NCBI GenBank assembly: GCA_005239165.1
Contig: RAPG01000012.1
Coordinates: forward strand, 62,001 to 126,000
DNA from: Allopusillimonas ginsengisoli
GTDB taxonomy: Bacteria; Pseudomonadota; Gammaproteobacteria; Burkholderiales; Burkholderiaceae_B
Length of the DNA stretch: 64,000 nucleotides
Reading direction: 5' to 3'
Below the pieces are notes generated by a model, which did not search any database, was not told the DNA's origin, and was given only the letters and a program-made list of their open reading frames with translations. How positions within the stretch are numbered: the stretch's first letter is position 1; each line of letters opens with the position of its first letter. Shown here in pieces: positions 1-7,674 of the stretch. Both the position numbers and the translations under genes were made by a program.

Positions 1-516
1 GTCAGGGTAGCGTGTAATCAGTTCGTTGAAGGCCTCATAAGACTCACGCAGGCCTTTGGGGTCGCGTTCGCTGGGATCCTGCCGGGTGAACTTGCTGAAC
101 GCGGCACTGGGCGGCGTAAAGGTTATCAGGCCTTTCAGATACAGCATGTAGTCAGTACCCGCATGGTTGGGGTATTGCTGCTGAAAACGGTCTATGGCGG
201 CCAGGGCTTGCTCTGGTTCATCGTCTTTCCAGTTGACATAGGCCTGATCAATAAGCGCCTGCTGGGCATAGCCCCCAAAGGGGTAGCGCGCCTCAACGGC
301 TTCCAGCCGGCTGCGGGCGTCTTTCCAGTTGCCGGCGCTCATGTTCTCGCGGGCATCCTGATAAAGACGCTCGGCGCTCCAGCCTGCGGTTACGTCCTTT
401 TCTGATTTTATGCTGCCGCAGCCCGTAACGAGCAGCACAGCGATTAGGCCGAGGACGGCGCAGCATAGGCGCACGAAACCGGGATGGCGGAATGTATAGA
501 GATCGGTACGAGTCAC
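1..516 (-). CDS. bamD: Outer membrane assembly lipoprotein BamD (3' part outside window)
   Basis: BamD is an essential lipoprotein of the BAM complex, which inserts beta-barrel proteins into the outer membrane. The first 172 codons are visible on the minus strand; the family is usually about 250 residues, so the C-terminal third lies beyond the left edge. A GTG start at 516 is preceded by AAGGA seven bases upstream; the nearby ATG is out of frame and soon meets a stop. A hydrophobic signal ends in the lipobox VTGC, with Cys33 as lipid anchor. The following helical segments (RYPFGGYAQQALIDQAY and a PNHAGTDYMLYLKGL stretch) are typical of the TPR-like BamD fold. It is divergent from rluD, which is a common bamD-rluD arrangement in proteobacteria. 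Confidence 0.93.
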   Translation of the reverse strand, partial: MTRTDLYTFRHPGFVRLCCAVLGLIAVLLVTGCGSIKSEKDVTAGWSAERLYQDARENMSAGNWKDARSRLEAVEARYPFGGYAQQALIDQAYVNWKDDEPEQALAAIDRFQQQYPNHAGTDYMLYLKGLITFTPPSAAFSKFTRQDPSERDPKGLRESYEAFNELITRYPD

Positions 517-566
517 AAAAGCATCCTTGGTGTTAGCATTGCAGGCTGATTATATGATTTGTCGCC

Positions 567-1553
567 ATGCCTGACACAGATATCACCAAAGAAAGTTCTT
601 TGCATGCTTTTCAAGAGGCACAAACGCCTGGTGAGCCGCTGCATTTTCGTCTTCCGATAAGTGCCCGGGCCGAGCGGCTCGACAAGGTGCTGGCGGGCCT
701 GTTGCCTGAGCATTCACGCAGTCGCCTGCAAGGGTGGATAGAAGGCGGGCATGTGTTGGTGAATGACAGCCCCGGGCGTAACAAGCAACTGACCTATCCT
801 GGTGATGTGTTGCTGATTTCACCGCAGCTGCCGCCCGAATCACAGGCATTTATACCAGAGGATATCGCGTTCGGGGTCGTGGCCGAGAGCCCCGACTGGG
901 TCGTCATTAACAAACCGGCCGGGCTGGTGACGCATCCGGGCGCAGGCAACTGGCACGGCACACTGCTCAATGGTCTGCTGTTTCGCTTTCCCGAGCTGGC
1001 ATCAGTGGCCCGTGCGGGCATCGTACACAGGCTCGACAAAGACACCTCAGGCCTGCTCGTGGTCGCCCGGCATGAACAGGCGCAAACGCACCTGGTGCGG
1101 CAGCTTCAGGCGCGCAGCGTCAGTCGCCAATATCTGGCGCTGGTGCATGGCCTGTTGCCGGGCGCGGGTACCGTAGACGCCGAGATAGGACGCGATGCCA
1201 GGGTCCCTGTGCGCATGACTGTTGACAGGCCGGTCGCGCCCAAGCCGGCCATCACGCATTATGTGTCAAACCGGTCAGGCGTACTCGATGAGGGCGTGAC
1301 GGTTACCGAAGTGGCGTGCCGGCTTGAAACTGGCCGTACACACCAGATTCGCGTGCACCTGGCCAGCATCCGCCATCCCTTGGTTGCCGATGTGTTGTAT
1401 GGTGGGCGCGAGGCTGGCGGCGCGCATCGGCAACTGCTGCACGCACGTGCCCTGGCCTTTGACGATCCGTCGTCGGGGCAGCGCGTCAGTTTCGACGCTG
1501 CACTGGCCGACGATTTTCAGCACGTACTTGATGAGGTTTCATGGAGCGACTGA
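567..1553 (+). CDS. rluD: 23S rRNA pseudouridine synthase RluD
   Basis: RluD converts uridines in helix 69 of 23S rRNA (E. coli positions 1911, 1915 and 1917) to pseudouridine. The 328-residue length fits the family. An S4 RNA-binding domain spans roughly residues 30-95 (RLDKVLAGLLPEHSRSRLQ), and the RluA-type catalytic domain follows. The catalytic aspartate is Asp157 in HRLDKDTSGLLVVA. The RTHQIRVHLA motif near residue 255 is also diagnostic. The stop codon overlaps the start of pgeF by 13 bases, so the two are probably co-transcribed. The paralogues RluA and RluC are less likely given the divergent bamD and downstream pgeF, the usual rluD neighbours. Confidence 0.95.
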   Translation: MPDTDITKESSLHAFQEAQTPGEPLHFRLPISARAERLDKVLAGLLPEHSRSRLQGWIEGGHVLVNDSPGRNKQLTYPGDVLLISPQLPPESQAFIPEDIAFGVVAESPDWVVINKPAGLVTHPGAGNWHGTLLNGLLFRFPELASVARAGIVHRLDKDTSGLLVVARHEQAQTHLVRQLQARSVSRQYLALVHGLLPGAGTVDAEIGRDARVPVRMTVDRPVAPKPAITHYVSNRSGVLDEGVTVTEVACRLETGRTHQIRVHLASIRHPLVADVLYGGREAGGAHRQLLHARALAFDDPSSGQRVSFDAALADDFQHVLDEVSWSD

Positions 1554-2557
1554 CTACAAGCCCAAGCGCAGGCCCCGTCTGTCAGGACGAAGTCGGCCGA
1601 GACGGCCATCCTCTCAAATCCAAGACCGCACATCATGGCGGCGACGGTCTGGCTGCAACGCCACAGGCCATCGATGAGGCGTCAGGGCTTGCAACGGTAT
1701 CTGGCCTTTCGTGGCCAGGTGTTAATTATTTCTGTACTACCCGCCGTGGCGGCGGCAGTGGCTATGCATGGGCGTCGCTGAACCTGGGGTTGCACACGGG
1801 TGATGACTCCGACCAGGTAGCCTTTAATCGGCAAACGTTGTGTGCCAGGCTGCCCGGTGAGCCGGTGTGGCTGCGCCAAGTGCATGGCAGCGATGTTTTC
1901 GATGCCGATGCGGGTGTGGTGCTCGTGGGCAGAGGCGATGAGCGCAACACCTGCGCACCATTGGCCCAGCCCGGCCCGGGTGAAGCAAGTGATGCCAGGC
2001 TGGCAGGGTCCGAGCTGCCCGTAGCCGATGCCGCCATTACGCTGCAGCCCGAAAAAGTGCTGGCCATCATGACGGCCGACTGCCTGCCTGTCGTTATGGC
2101 CAGTGCAGACGGCACAGCTTTAGGTGTGGCGCACGCCGGGTGGCGTGGGCTGGCGCTGGGGGTGCTTGAAAATACATTACATTCGTTGCGCCGGCGCCGC
2201 CCCGATGTGAAAGCGTGGCGCGCCTGGGTGGGGCCTGGCATTGGCCAGGCACATTTTGAGGTGGGTGACGAGGTTTACCAGGCTTTTGTTGAGCATGACG
2301 CCGCCAGCGCGCTTTATTTCGTCAGTAAAGAAGGCGAAGGCAAATGGCTTGCCGACCTGCCGTCTCTGGCCAGGCATAAACTGGCCAGGGCGGGAGTTAA
2401 CCATATAGAGTTGAGCGGCGAGTGCACATATGTCAGGCCTGACCTGTACTTTTCGTATCGTCGCGATGGGGTTACAGGCCGTCTGGCGACGGTGGCGTGG
2501 CTGACGCAAAGACGGGTTGATGAAGGTCTTTCACCAGAGGGTAGCGACTTACCCTGA
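1541..2557 (+). CDS. pgeF: PgeF/YfiH-type multicopper polyphenol oxidase (LACC1 family)
   Basis: This family (DUF152; YfiH/PgeF/LACC1) includes peptidoglycan-editing factors and enzymes with purine nucleoside phosphorylase or adenosine deaminase activity. Visible hallmarks are MTADCLPV and HAGWRG, which supply the metal-binding Cys and His residues, and GPGIG followed by FEVGDEV. At 338 residues it is longer than the usual 240-260 because of a poorly conserved N-terminal extension of about 60 residues. A start inside that extension is possible, but the 13-base overlap with rluD supports translational coupling from 1541. The precise physiological substrate cannot be read from the sequence. Confidence 0.88.
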   Translation: MERLTTSPSAGPVCQDEVGRDGHPLKSKTAHHGGDGLAATPQAIDEASGLATVSGLSWPGVNYFCTTRRGGGSGYAWASLNLGLHTGDDSDQVAFNRQTLCARLPGEPVWLRQVHGSDVFDADAGVVLVGRGDERNTCAPLAQPGPGEASDARLAGSELPVADAAITLQPEKVLAIMTADCLPVVMASADGTALGVAHAGWRGLALGVLENTLHSLRRRRPDVKAWRAWVGPGIGQAHFEVGDEVYQAFVEHDAASALYFVSKEGEGKWLADLPSLARHKLARAGVNHIELSGECTYVRPDLYFSYRRDGVTGRLATVAWLTQRRVDEGLSPEGSDLP

Positions 2558-2586
2558 TTGACAGTTTTTTGTTTGATCGACAAGAT
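2558..2586 (+). promoter_or_regulatory. Possible sigma-70 promoter of phaC
   Basis: A perfect TTGACA at 2558-2563 is followed after 17 bases by CAAGAT (2581-2586), which matches the -10 consensus at three of six positions. It lies in the 55-base gap between pgeF and phaC, with the GTG start of phaC 27 bases further on. The -10 is weak, so the call is tentative. Confidence 0.3.
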
Positions 2587-2612
2587 GAATTCACATGTAG
2601 GCTTTGTAACAG

Positions 2613-4256
2613 GTGTCTGAATTGAATGCTCCCTCGTCATCCAAATGGCCAGCCCCGGTAGCTATTGCTCCGGATCTTCTTGCAGAAATTCAGGCAGAAT
2701 TTTCGCGCGAGTGGCTGCGTATTGTTACGGCGGCTCAGCAGGGGCAGCTCACAGCGCCCAAAGACCGGCGATTTCGCAGTGAGGCATGGTCTGCCAGCCC
2801 GTCTCACTCGTTTAATGCACACGTCTACCTGCTGTCCGCCAAAGTGGTAGATCAGCTCGTCGATGCGGCGCAGGTCAGCGATGCCTTGCGTAATCGCTTG
2901 CGTTTTTCGGCCATGCAATGGGTCGAAGCCATGTCTCCCGCCAATTATTTCGCGACCAACCCTGATGCACAGCAGGCCATGATAGACAGCAATGGCGAGT
3001 CCTTGCTCAAAGGCGCGCGTAATCTGCTGCAAGACATACAAAAGGGGCGGATGACGCAAACGGATGAGTCTGGTTTCGAGCTTGGTAAAAATGTAGCAAC
3101 CACGGAAGGGGCTGTCATATACCAAAACAGGCTGTTCCAGCTTATTCAATATGCGCCGATTACCGAAAAGGTGCATCAAAAGCCATTGCTGGTTGTGCCG
3201 CCGTGTATTAACAAGTTTTATATTCTTGATCTTCAGGCCAGCAATTCGTTTGTGCGGCATGCGGTGGCGGCCGGGTTTACCGTCATGCTGGTTTCGTGGC
3301 GCAATCCGCTTGAAACCGATACAGACGGTATAGACGCTGCAACCTGGGCCGATTATCTTCAAGACGGCGTACTTGAGGCGATCAAGGTCACCAGCACGGT
3401 TACCCGTCAAAAACAAATCAACGCGTTGGGCTTTTGCGTGGGAGGTACGCTGCTTGCGTCTGCACTCGCGCTCGCCCATGCACAAGGTAATGATCCGGTA
3501 AGCTCACTTACCTTGCTCACCACGCTGCTCGATTTCGAAGAAACTGGCGTGTTAGACGTGTTTGTCGATGAGGCGCATGCGCAGACACGTGAAAAGCAGC
3601 TGGGTGCAGGCGGCCTGTTGTCTGCACGTGAACTGGGTACGACTTTTTCTTTTTTGCGTCCCGCAGAACTGGTCTGGAATTACGTCGAAGGTAATTATCT
3701 TAAGGGTGAAATTCCCCGTGCATTTGACCTGCTGTACTGGAACTCTGACGGCACTAATCTGCCAGGACCGTTTTTTACCTGGTACTTTCGCAATACCTAT
3801 CTCGAAAATAACCTGAAGACTCCAGGCCGGGTCAAGGTCGGCAAGTACCCGCTTGATCTGGGTTCTCTGACCATGCCCACGTTTATTTACGGATCGCGCG
3901 AAGATCATATTGTGCCGTGGCAATCGGCATATGCCAGTACAAGCTTGCTGCGCGGGCCGATGCGGTTTGTGTTGGGGGCTTCAGGCCATATTGCCGGTGT
4001 GATTAACCCGCCGGCCAGCGGGCGCCGCAGTTACTGGTCGCATGGCGTTGATTATGCGTGTTCCGAGATGCCGGCGAAGGCTGATGTGTGGTTACAGGGG
4101 GCACAAGAGCATGTGGGCAGCTGGTGGCCAGAATGGCTTGAGTGGCTGGCAGTGCAGTCGGGCAAGCAAGTGCGTGCACGCACCCGGTTGGGCAATACCC
4201 GACATGAGCCTATAGAGAAAGCGCCCGGGGCTTTTGTAAAAACCCGGGCGGTGTAG
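2613..4256 (+). CDS. phaC: Class I poly(3-hydroxyalkanoate) synthase PhaC
   Basis: PhaC polymerises hydroxyacyl-CoA monomers into polyhydroxyalkanoate at the granule surface. The 547-residue protein has the PhaC N-terminal domain and an alpha/beta-hydrolase core. The lipase-like box is GFCVGG with nucleophile Cys275; Asp431 in SREDHIVPW and His459 in GASGHIAG complete the catalytic triad. The start is GTG at 2613, as no ATG is in frame nearby. The protein is slightly shorter than the roughly 590 residues of the Cupriavidus class I enzyme, mainly at the N-terminus. The gene leads a phaC-phaB-phaR cluster. A GC-rich palindrome (GCCCGGG...CCCGGGC) lies at its 3' end. Confidence 0.96.
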   Translation: MSELNAPSSSKWPAPVAIAPDLLAEIQAEFSREWLRIVTAAQQGQLTAPKDRRFRSEAWSASPSHSFNAHVYLLSAKVVDQLVDAAQVSDALRNRLRFSAMQWVEAMSPANYFATNPDAQQAMIDSNGESLLKGARNLLQDIQKGRMTQTDESGFELGKNVATTEGAVIYQNRLFQLIQYAPITEKVHQKPLLVVPPCINKFYILDLQASNSFVRHAVAAGFTVMLVSWRNPLETDTDGIDAATWADYLQDGVLEAIKVTSTVTRQKQINALGFCVGGTLLASALALAHAQGNDPVSSLTLLTTLLDFEETGVLDVFVDEAHAQTREKQLGAGGLLSARELGTTFSFLRPAELVWNYVEGNYLKGEIPRAFDLLYWNSDGTNLPGPFFTWYFRNTYLENNLKTPGRVKVGKYPLDLGSLTMPTFIYGSREDHIVPWQSAYASTSLLRGPMRFVLGASGHIAGVINPPASGRRSYWSHGVDYACSEMPAKADVWLQGAQEHVGSWWPEWLEWLAVQSGKQVRARTRLGNTRHEPIEKAPGAFVKTRAV

Positions 4257-4323
4257 TGCTAACGGGCACGGCCTGCATTGTTACGGTGTGGCGACAGGCG
4301 TGATCGTAAAAAAGGAGATAAAA

Positions 4324-5061
4324 ATGACTGGCAAACTGGCTTACGTAACAGGTGGAATGGGGGGCATTGGCACAGCTATCTGCCAGACGCTCGCGCAAGA
4401 GGGCTTTAATGTGGTTGCTGGCTGCGGCCCCAGCCGCGATTTTAAGAAGTGGCTTGACGAGCAAAGTGCGCTGGGCTACAAATTTCATGCTTCAGTAGGT
4501 AATGTGTCCGACTGGGACTCAACACACCAGGCTTTTAACAAAATTCGCGATGAGCTTGGTCCGGTTGATGTCCTGGTTAACAATGCAGGCATCACGCGTG
4601 ACGGGCTGTTTCGCAAAATGAGTCAGGAAGACTGGCGCGCTGTTATCGATACCAATCTCAACAGTCTGTTTAATGTCACGAAGCAGGTCATTGAAGACAT
4701 GGCGGGTCGCCAGTGGGGGCGCATTATTAATATCAGCTCGGTAAATGGCCAAAAAGGGCAATTTGGCCAGGTCAATTATTCGACGGCCAAAGCAGGCATC
4801 CACGGCTTTACCATGGCGCTGGCTCAAGAGGTTGCCAGCAAAGGCGTCACCGTCAACACCATATCGCCGGGGTATATTGGTACTGACATGGTCAGAGCCA
4901 TACGTCCTGACGTACTCGAGAAAATCGTGGCAACCATTCCGGTAAAACGCTTGGGTACGCCTGAAGAGATTGGCTCCATGGTCGCCTGGCTGGCTTCTGA
5001 TGGTGCTGGCTTTGCGACGGGGGCTGACTTCTCATTAAATGGGGGCCTGCATATGGGCTAG
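4324..5061 (+). CDS. phaB: Acetoacetyl-CoA reductase PhaB
   Basis: PhaB is the short-chain dehydrogenase that makes (R)-3-hydroxybutyryl-CoA from acetoacetyl-CoA with NADPH, supplying monomer to PhaC. The Rossmann motif TGGMGGIG sits at the N-terminus, NNAG near residue 85, and the catalytic YSTAK has Tyr152 and Lys156. The ATG at 4324 was preferred over an in-frame start at 4288 because AAGGAGAT lies six bases before it and the product then begins at the fold (MTGKLAYVTGG). The resulting 245 residues match the family. The phaA thiolase, which often sits between phaC and phaB, is absent. Confidence 0.95.
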   Translation: MTGKLAYVTGGMGGIGTAICQTLAQEGFNVVAGCGPSRDFKKWLDEQSALGYKFHASVGNVSDWDSTHQAFNKIRDELGPVDVLVNNAGITRDGLFRKMSQEDWRAVIDTNLNSLFNVTKQVIEDMAGRQWGRIINISSVNGQKGQFGQVNYSTAKAGIHGFTMALAQEVASKGVTVNTISPGYIGTDMVRAIRPDVLEKIVATIPVKRLGTPEEIGSMVAWLASDGAGFATGADFSLNGGLHMG

Positions 5062-5249
5062 GCATGCTTCCCGGCGCCGATGTTTACTGCGTAGCCAAGC
5101 GCGCCTTAGCCCTTCAGGGCAGGGTGGTGTGAAGCAGCGCAGGCAATGGTTGGAGCCCAAGGGGTTTCCCAAATCGTGGTGGGGCATTTCATGCTGTCAG
5201 GCACGTGATGTTCCACCCTCTCTGCTTTAATTTATGTTTGGCCAATGCT

Positions 5250-5819
5250 ATGACCCAATCTGAAGAATCCAGCACGCAACCGCGCCTGATAAAAAAATAC
5301 CCCAACAGGCGACTCTACGACACGTATACCAGCGCGTACATTACGCTGGTAGATGTCAAGCAGCTCGTGCTCGATACGGCGGCATTTCAGGTGGTCGATG
5401 CGAAGTCGGGCGAAGACCTGACCCGCAGCATTTTGCTGCAGATTATTCTCGAAGAAGAAAGCGGTGGCATGCCTATGTTCTCTGCAACGGCACTGTCGCA
5501 GATCATACGATTTTATGGTCATGCCATGCAGGGTGTCATGGGCACTTACCTCGAAAAAAACATACAGGCATTCATGGACATTCAGGATCGCATGGCCGAG
5601 CAGTCAAAAGGCTTGTATGGCAACCAGTTCGGGCCTGAAGCCTGGACGCAGTTTATGAGTGGGCAGGCGCCCATGCTGCAGAACATGATGAACAATTACG
5701 TGGATCAGAGCAAAAATCTGTTTGTGCAGATGCAAGATCAGATGCAGGATCAGACACGAACCATGTTCTCGGCGTTTCCTTTTACGCCCCCAGTGCCGTC
5801 TTCCGACAAAGACAAATAA
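5250..5819 (+). CDS. phaR: PHA synthesis repressor PhaR
   Basis: PhaR is a DNA- and PHA-binding regulator that represses phasin synthesis until granules form. The N-terminal PHB/PHA accumulation regulator DNA-binding domain is clear (IKKYPNRRLYDTYTSAYITL, residues about 12-31), followed by the granule-associated domain and a Gln/Met-rich C-terminus (QMQDQMQDQ). The ATG at 5250 gives 189 residues and starts just before the conserved domain; in-frame starts at 5205 and 5208 would add an unconserved leader. It lies 188 bases after phaB in the order usual for Burkholderiales. Confidence 0.94.
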   Translation: MTQSEESSTQPRLIKKYPNRRLYDTYTSAYITLVDVKQLVLDTAAFQVVDAKSGEDLTRSILLQIILEEESGGMPMFSATALSQIIRFYGHAMQGVMGTYLEKNIQAFMDIQDRMAEQSKGLYGNQFGPEAWTQFMSGQAPMLQNMMNNYVDQSKNLFVQMQDQMQDQTRTMFSAFPFTPPVPSSDKDK

Positions 5820-5873
5820 TCCTGGATTTCGTTGATAGCCAGTCCGGGCACACTGCTGGGCGCGTTCAGACTG

Positions 5874-5913
5874 TTGTAAGACACCGTGCTTCATAATAAT
5901 GAGAATTAATTCT
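5874..5913 (+). promoter_or_regulatory. Promoter with overlapping Fur box upstream of ftrA
   Basis: TTGTAA (5874-5879) and TAATGA (5897-5902) form a 17-base-spaced sigma-70-like promoter. Overlapping its -10, positions 5895-5913 (AATAATGAGAATTAATTCT) match the 19-base Fur consensus at 12 positions by my hand alignment. An overlap of this kind fits iron-dependent repression of the ferrous iron transport genes that follow. The site also covers an ATG at 5899, which argues that ftrA starts further downstream. Confidence 0.6.
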
Positions 5914-5931
5914 GTTATGGGGTGTCTTGGA

Positions 5932-6468
5932 ATGTATAAGCAGTTATCAATTCTGGTGCTGGGCGCGGCGCTGGCGTTTCCGGCGCTGGCACTTGAATAC
6001 CCCATTGGTGAGCCCGCTGAACAAGGCGGGCTTGAAGTGGCTGCGGTATATCTCCAGCCGGTCGAAATGGATCCGCCGGGCATGATGCGCGATGCCAAAG
6101 ACTCAGATATTCATCTTGAGGCCGATATTCACGCTCTGGCCGATAATCCCAACGGCCTGCCCGAGGGGGCATGGGCTCCGTATCTCAATATTCGCTACAC
6201 ACTTCAGAAAGTGGGCAGCGATAAAGTGTTGCAGGGCGATTTAATGCCTATGGTGGCCAATGATGGCCCGCATTATGGGGACAACGTTAAGCTGGAAGGT
6301 CCGGGCAAGTACAAACTCACGTTTGAGGTTGCCTCACCCGAAGCAAACAAAATGAATCACTTTGGCCGTCACATCGACAAGGAAACCGGTGTGGAGCCTT
6401 GGTTCAAACCCTTCACTGTCGATTATGAGTTTGTGTTTGCCGGTACAGGCAAGAAAGGCGGTTATTGA
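5932..6468 (+). CDS. ftrA: Periplasmic P19-type iron-binding protein FtrA
   Basis: This is a P19/Tp34-family periplasmic protein, the first component of FtrABCD-type ferrous iron uptake (P19 in Campylobacter, FetP in E. coli). A signal peptide (YKQLSILVLGAALAFPALA) precedes the mature domain. Metal-binding residues typical of the family are visible: an acidic/His region DIHLEADIHA, the Met/His segment LMPMVANDGPHYG, and HFGRHIDKETGVEPWF. The ATG at 5932 was chosen because it starts directly at the signal peptide; 5917 is possible. The stop codon overlaps the next ATG by one base. By family analogy it binds iron, often with copper, and passes it to the FTR1 permease. Confidence 0.9.
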   Translation: MYKQLSILVLGAALAFPALALEYPIGEPAEQGGLEVAAVYLQPVEMDPPGMMRDAKDSDIHLEADIHALADNPNGLPEGAWAPYLNIRYTLQKVGSDKVLQGDLMPMVANDGPHYGDNVKLEGPGKYKLTFEVASPEANKMNHFGRHIDKETGVEPWFKPFTVDYEFVFAGTGKKGGY

Positions 6469-6807
6469 TGATGTCATGGGGGCGAGGGCTTGCCGTCATG
6501 GTGCTGGGTTTCGCGGTGGCTGCCGCTTCCGCAGCCGAGCTGCCTACCTTCAGGCTGGTGTTCAAGCCTGACGGCAGATTTGAGCCTCAGCGGCTCGAAG
6601 TGCCTGCGGGCAAGTTCAAAATAGAACTGATCAACGAGAGCGATCAGCCGGTTGAGTTCGAAAGCCTGCCCCTGCGCAAAGAAAAGGTATTGGGGCCAGG
6701 TGTGCGTTCGTTCGTGGTGATCACCATCTCCGGCCGGAGAATACCCGTTCTTTGACGATTTCCACCAAGACATCAAGGGCACGCTTGTCGTGTTGCCCAA
6801 ACCCTAG
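6468..6807 (+). CDS. ftrB: Cupredoxin-like periplasmic protein FtrB (apparent frameshift near 6723)
   Basis: FtrB is a small cupredoxin-fold periplasmic protein proposed to oxidise or hand over iron to the FTR1 permease. The first frame carries a signal peptide (AAASAA cleavage region) and LPTFRLVFKPDGRFEPQRLE, then reads into an unrelated tail and stops at 6755. The missing family C-terminus (AGEYPFFDDFHQD, then KGTLVVLPKP) is intact in the +1 frame, ending at 6807. Skipping one base around 6723 joins VVI to PSPAGEYPFF without loss. This means a one-base insertion in the genome or in the assembly. The first ATG is 6468; TTG 6465 is in frame but overlaps the ftrA stop. Confidence 0.75.
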
Positions 6808-6821
6808 CTACTCAGGCTTTT

Positions 6822-7670
6822 ATGGATCAGGTCGCATTTATTGTCTGGCGGGAGAGTGTTGAGGCTCTGTTGGTCGTTGGCATTCTGTATACGTGGCTGC
6901 GAGTGAGTCCGCGGGGCCGGCGCGGCCTGCCCTGGCTGTGGAGCGGGGTGTTTGCCGGACTTGCGGTTGCGGGAATACTGGCACTGGTGCTGCTGGGTGT
7001 GTCCACATGGCTGTCCGACGAAGAACAAGAGTGGTTTCAGGGCGGCATGGCGCTGGTGGCCGCTGCTCTGGTGGTGCAAATGGTGTATTGGATGAAATGT
7101 CATGGTGCCAGTCTCAAAAAGACGTTGCAGCATGATGTTGATCATGAGCTGGCACGGGACAATTGGTGGGGTGTGTTTGCACTGGTCGCCATTGCCGTGG
7201 CGCGCGAGGGCAGTGAAACGGTGGTGTTTCTTTACGGCACGGTCATGGCAGGTATGGCACGTGGCTCGGGCTGGAGTCTGGCCCTGGCGGGTGTCGTCGG
7301 GTATCTTGCAGCGCTTTTGTCGTTCTGGCTGCTGCAACTTGGCGGCAAGCTCATTACCTGGCGGCGTTTCTTCGCGTTTACTCAGATTGTTCTGTTGTTG
7401 CTGGCCAGCGCGCTGCTCATCTCTGGCACCGACCATCTTATTTCATTAGGCGTCATGCCGACGCTGGTTGATCCTGTCTGGGACAGCTCGTGGCTGATGG
7501 ACACTTCAGGTGGTCTGGGCAAAGTGCTGGCCGCTTACGCTGGCTACCGTGCTTATCCGGCGCTGTCGCAAGTCGTTGTGTGGGTGCTCTACTGGCTGGC
7601 AGTCTGGTTCCTGCTCAGGCGTGCCGACCATGTTGCAGCACGCGGGAGGCTGGCCGCAAGGCCGGCATGA
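6822..7670 (+). CDS. ftrC: FTR1-family iron permease FtrC
   Basis: FtrC is the inner-membrane permease of the system, homologous to FTR1, EfeU and E. coli FetM. The 282-residue protein is almost entirely hydrophobic segments. It shows the two REXXE iron-binding motifs that define the family: RESVE at residues 10-14 in the first helix and REGSE near residue 128 in the fourth. The start lies 14 bases after the frame-corrected end of ftrB, and the stop is 4 bases before ftrD, so the operon is tight. Both motifs are intact, so the permease itself should be functional. Confidence 0.92.
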   Translation: MDQVAFIVWRESVEALLVVGILYTWLRVSPRGRRGLPWLWSGVFAGLAVAGILALVLLGVSTWLSDEEQEWFQGGMALVAAALVVQMVYWMKCHGASLKKTLQHDVDHELARDNWWGVFALVAIAVAREGSETVVFLYGTVMAGMARGSGWSLALAGVVGYLAALLSFWLLQLGGKLITWRRFFAFTQIVLLLLASALLISGTDHLISLGVMPTLVDPVWDSSWLMDTSGGLGKVLAAYAGYRAYPALSQVVVWVLYWLAVWFLLRRADHVAARGRLAARPA

Positions 7671-7674
7671 GCCT

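Noticed and set aside
2637..3485. A 282-residue minus-strand open frame
   Set aside because: It lies wholly inside phaC, has Arg/His-rich shadow composition, and shows no family motif.
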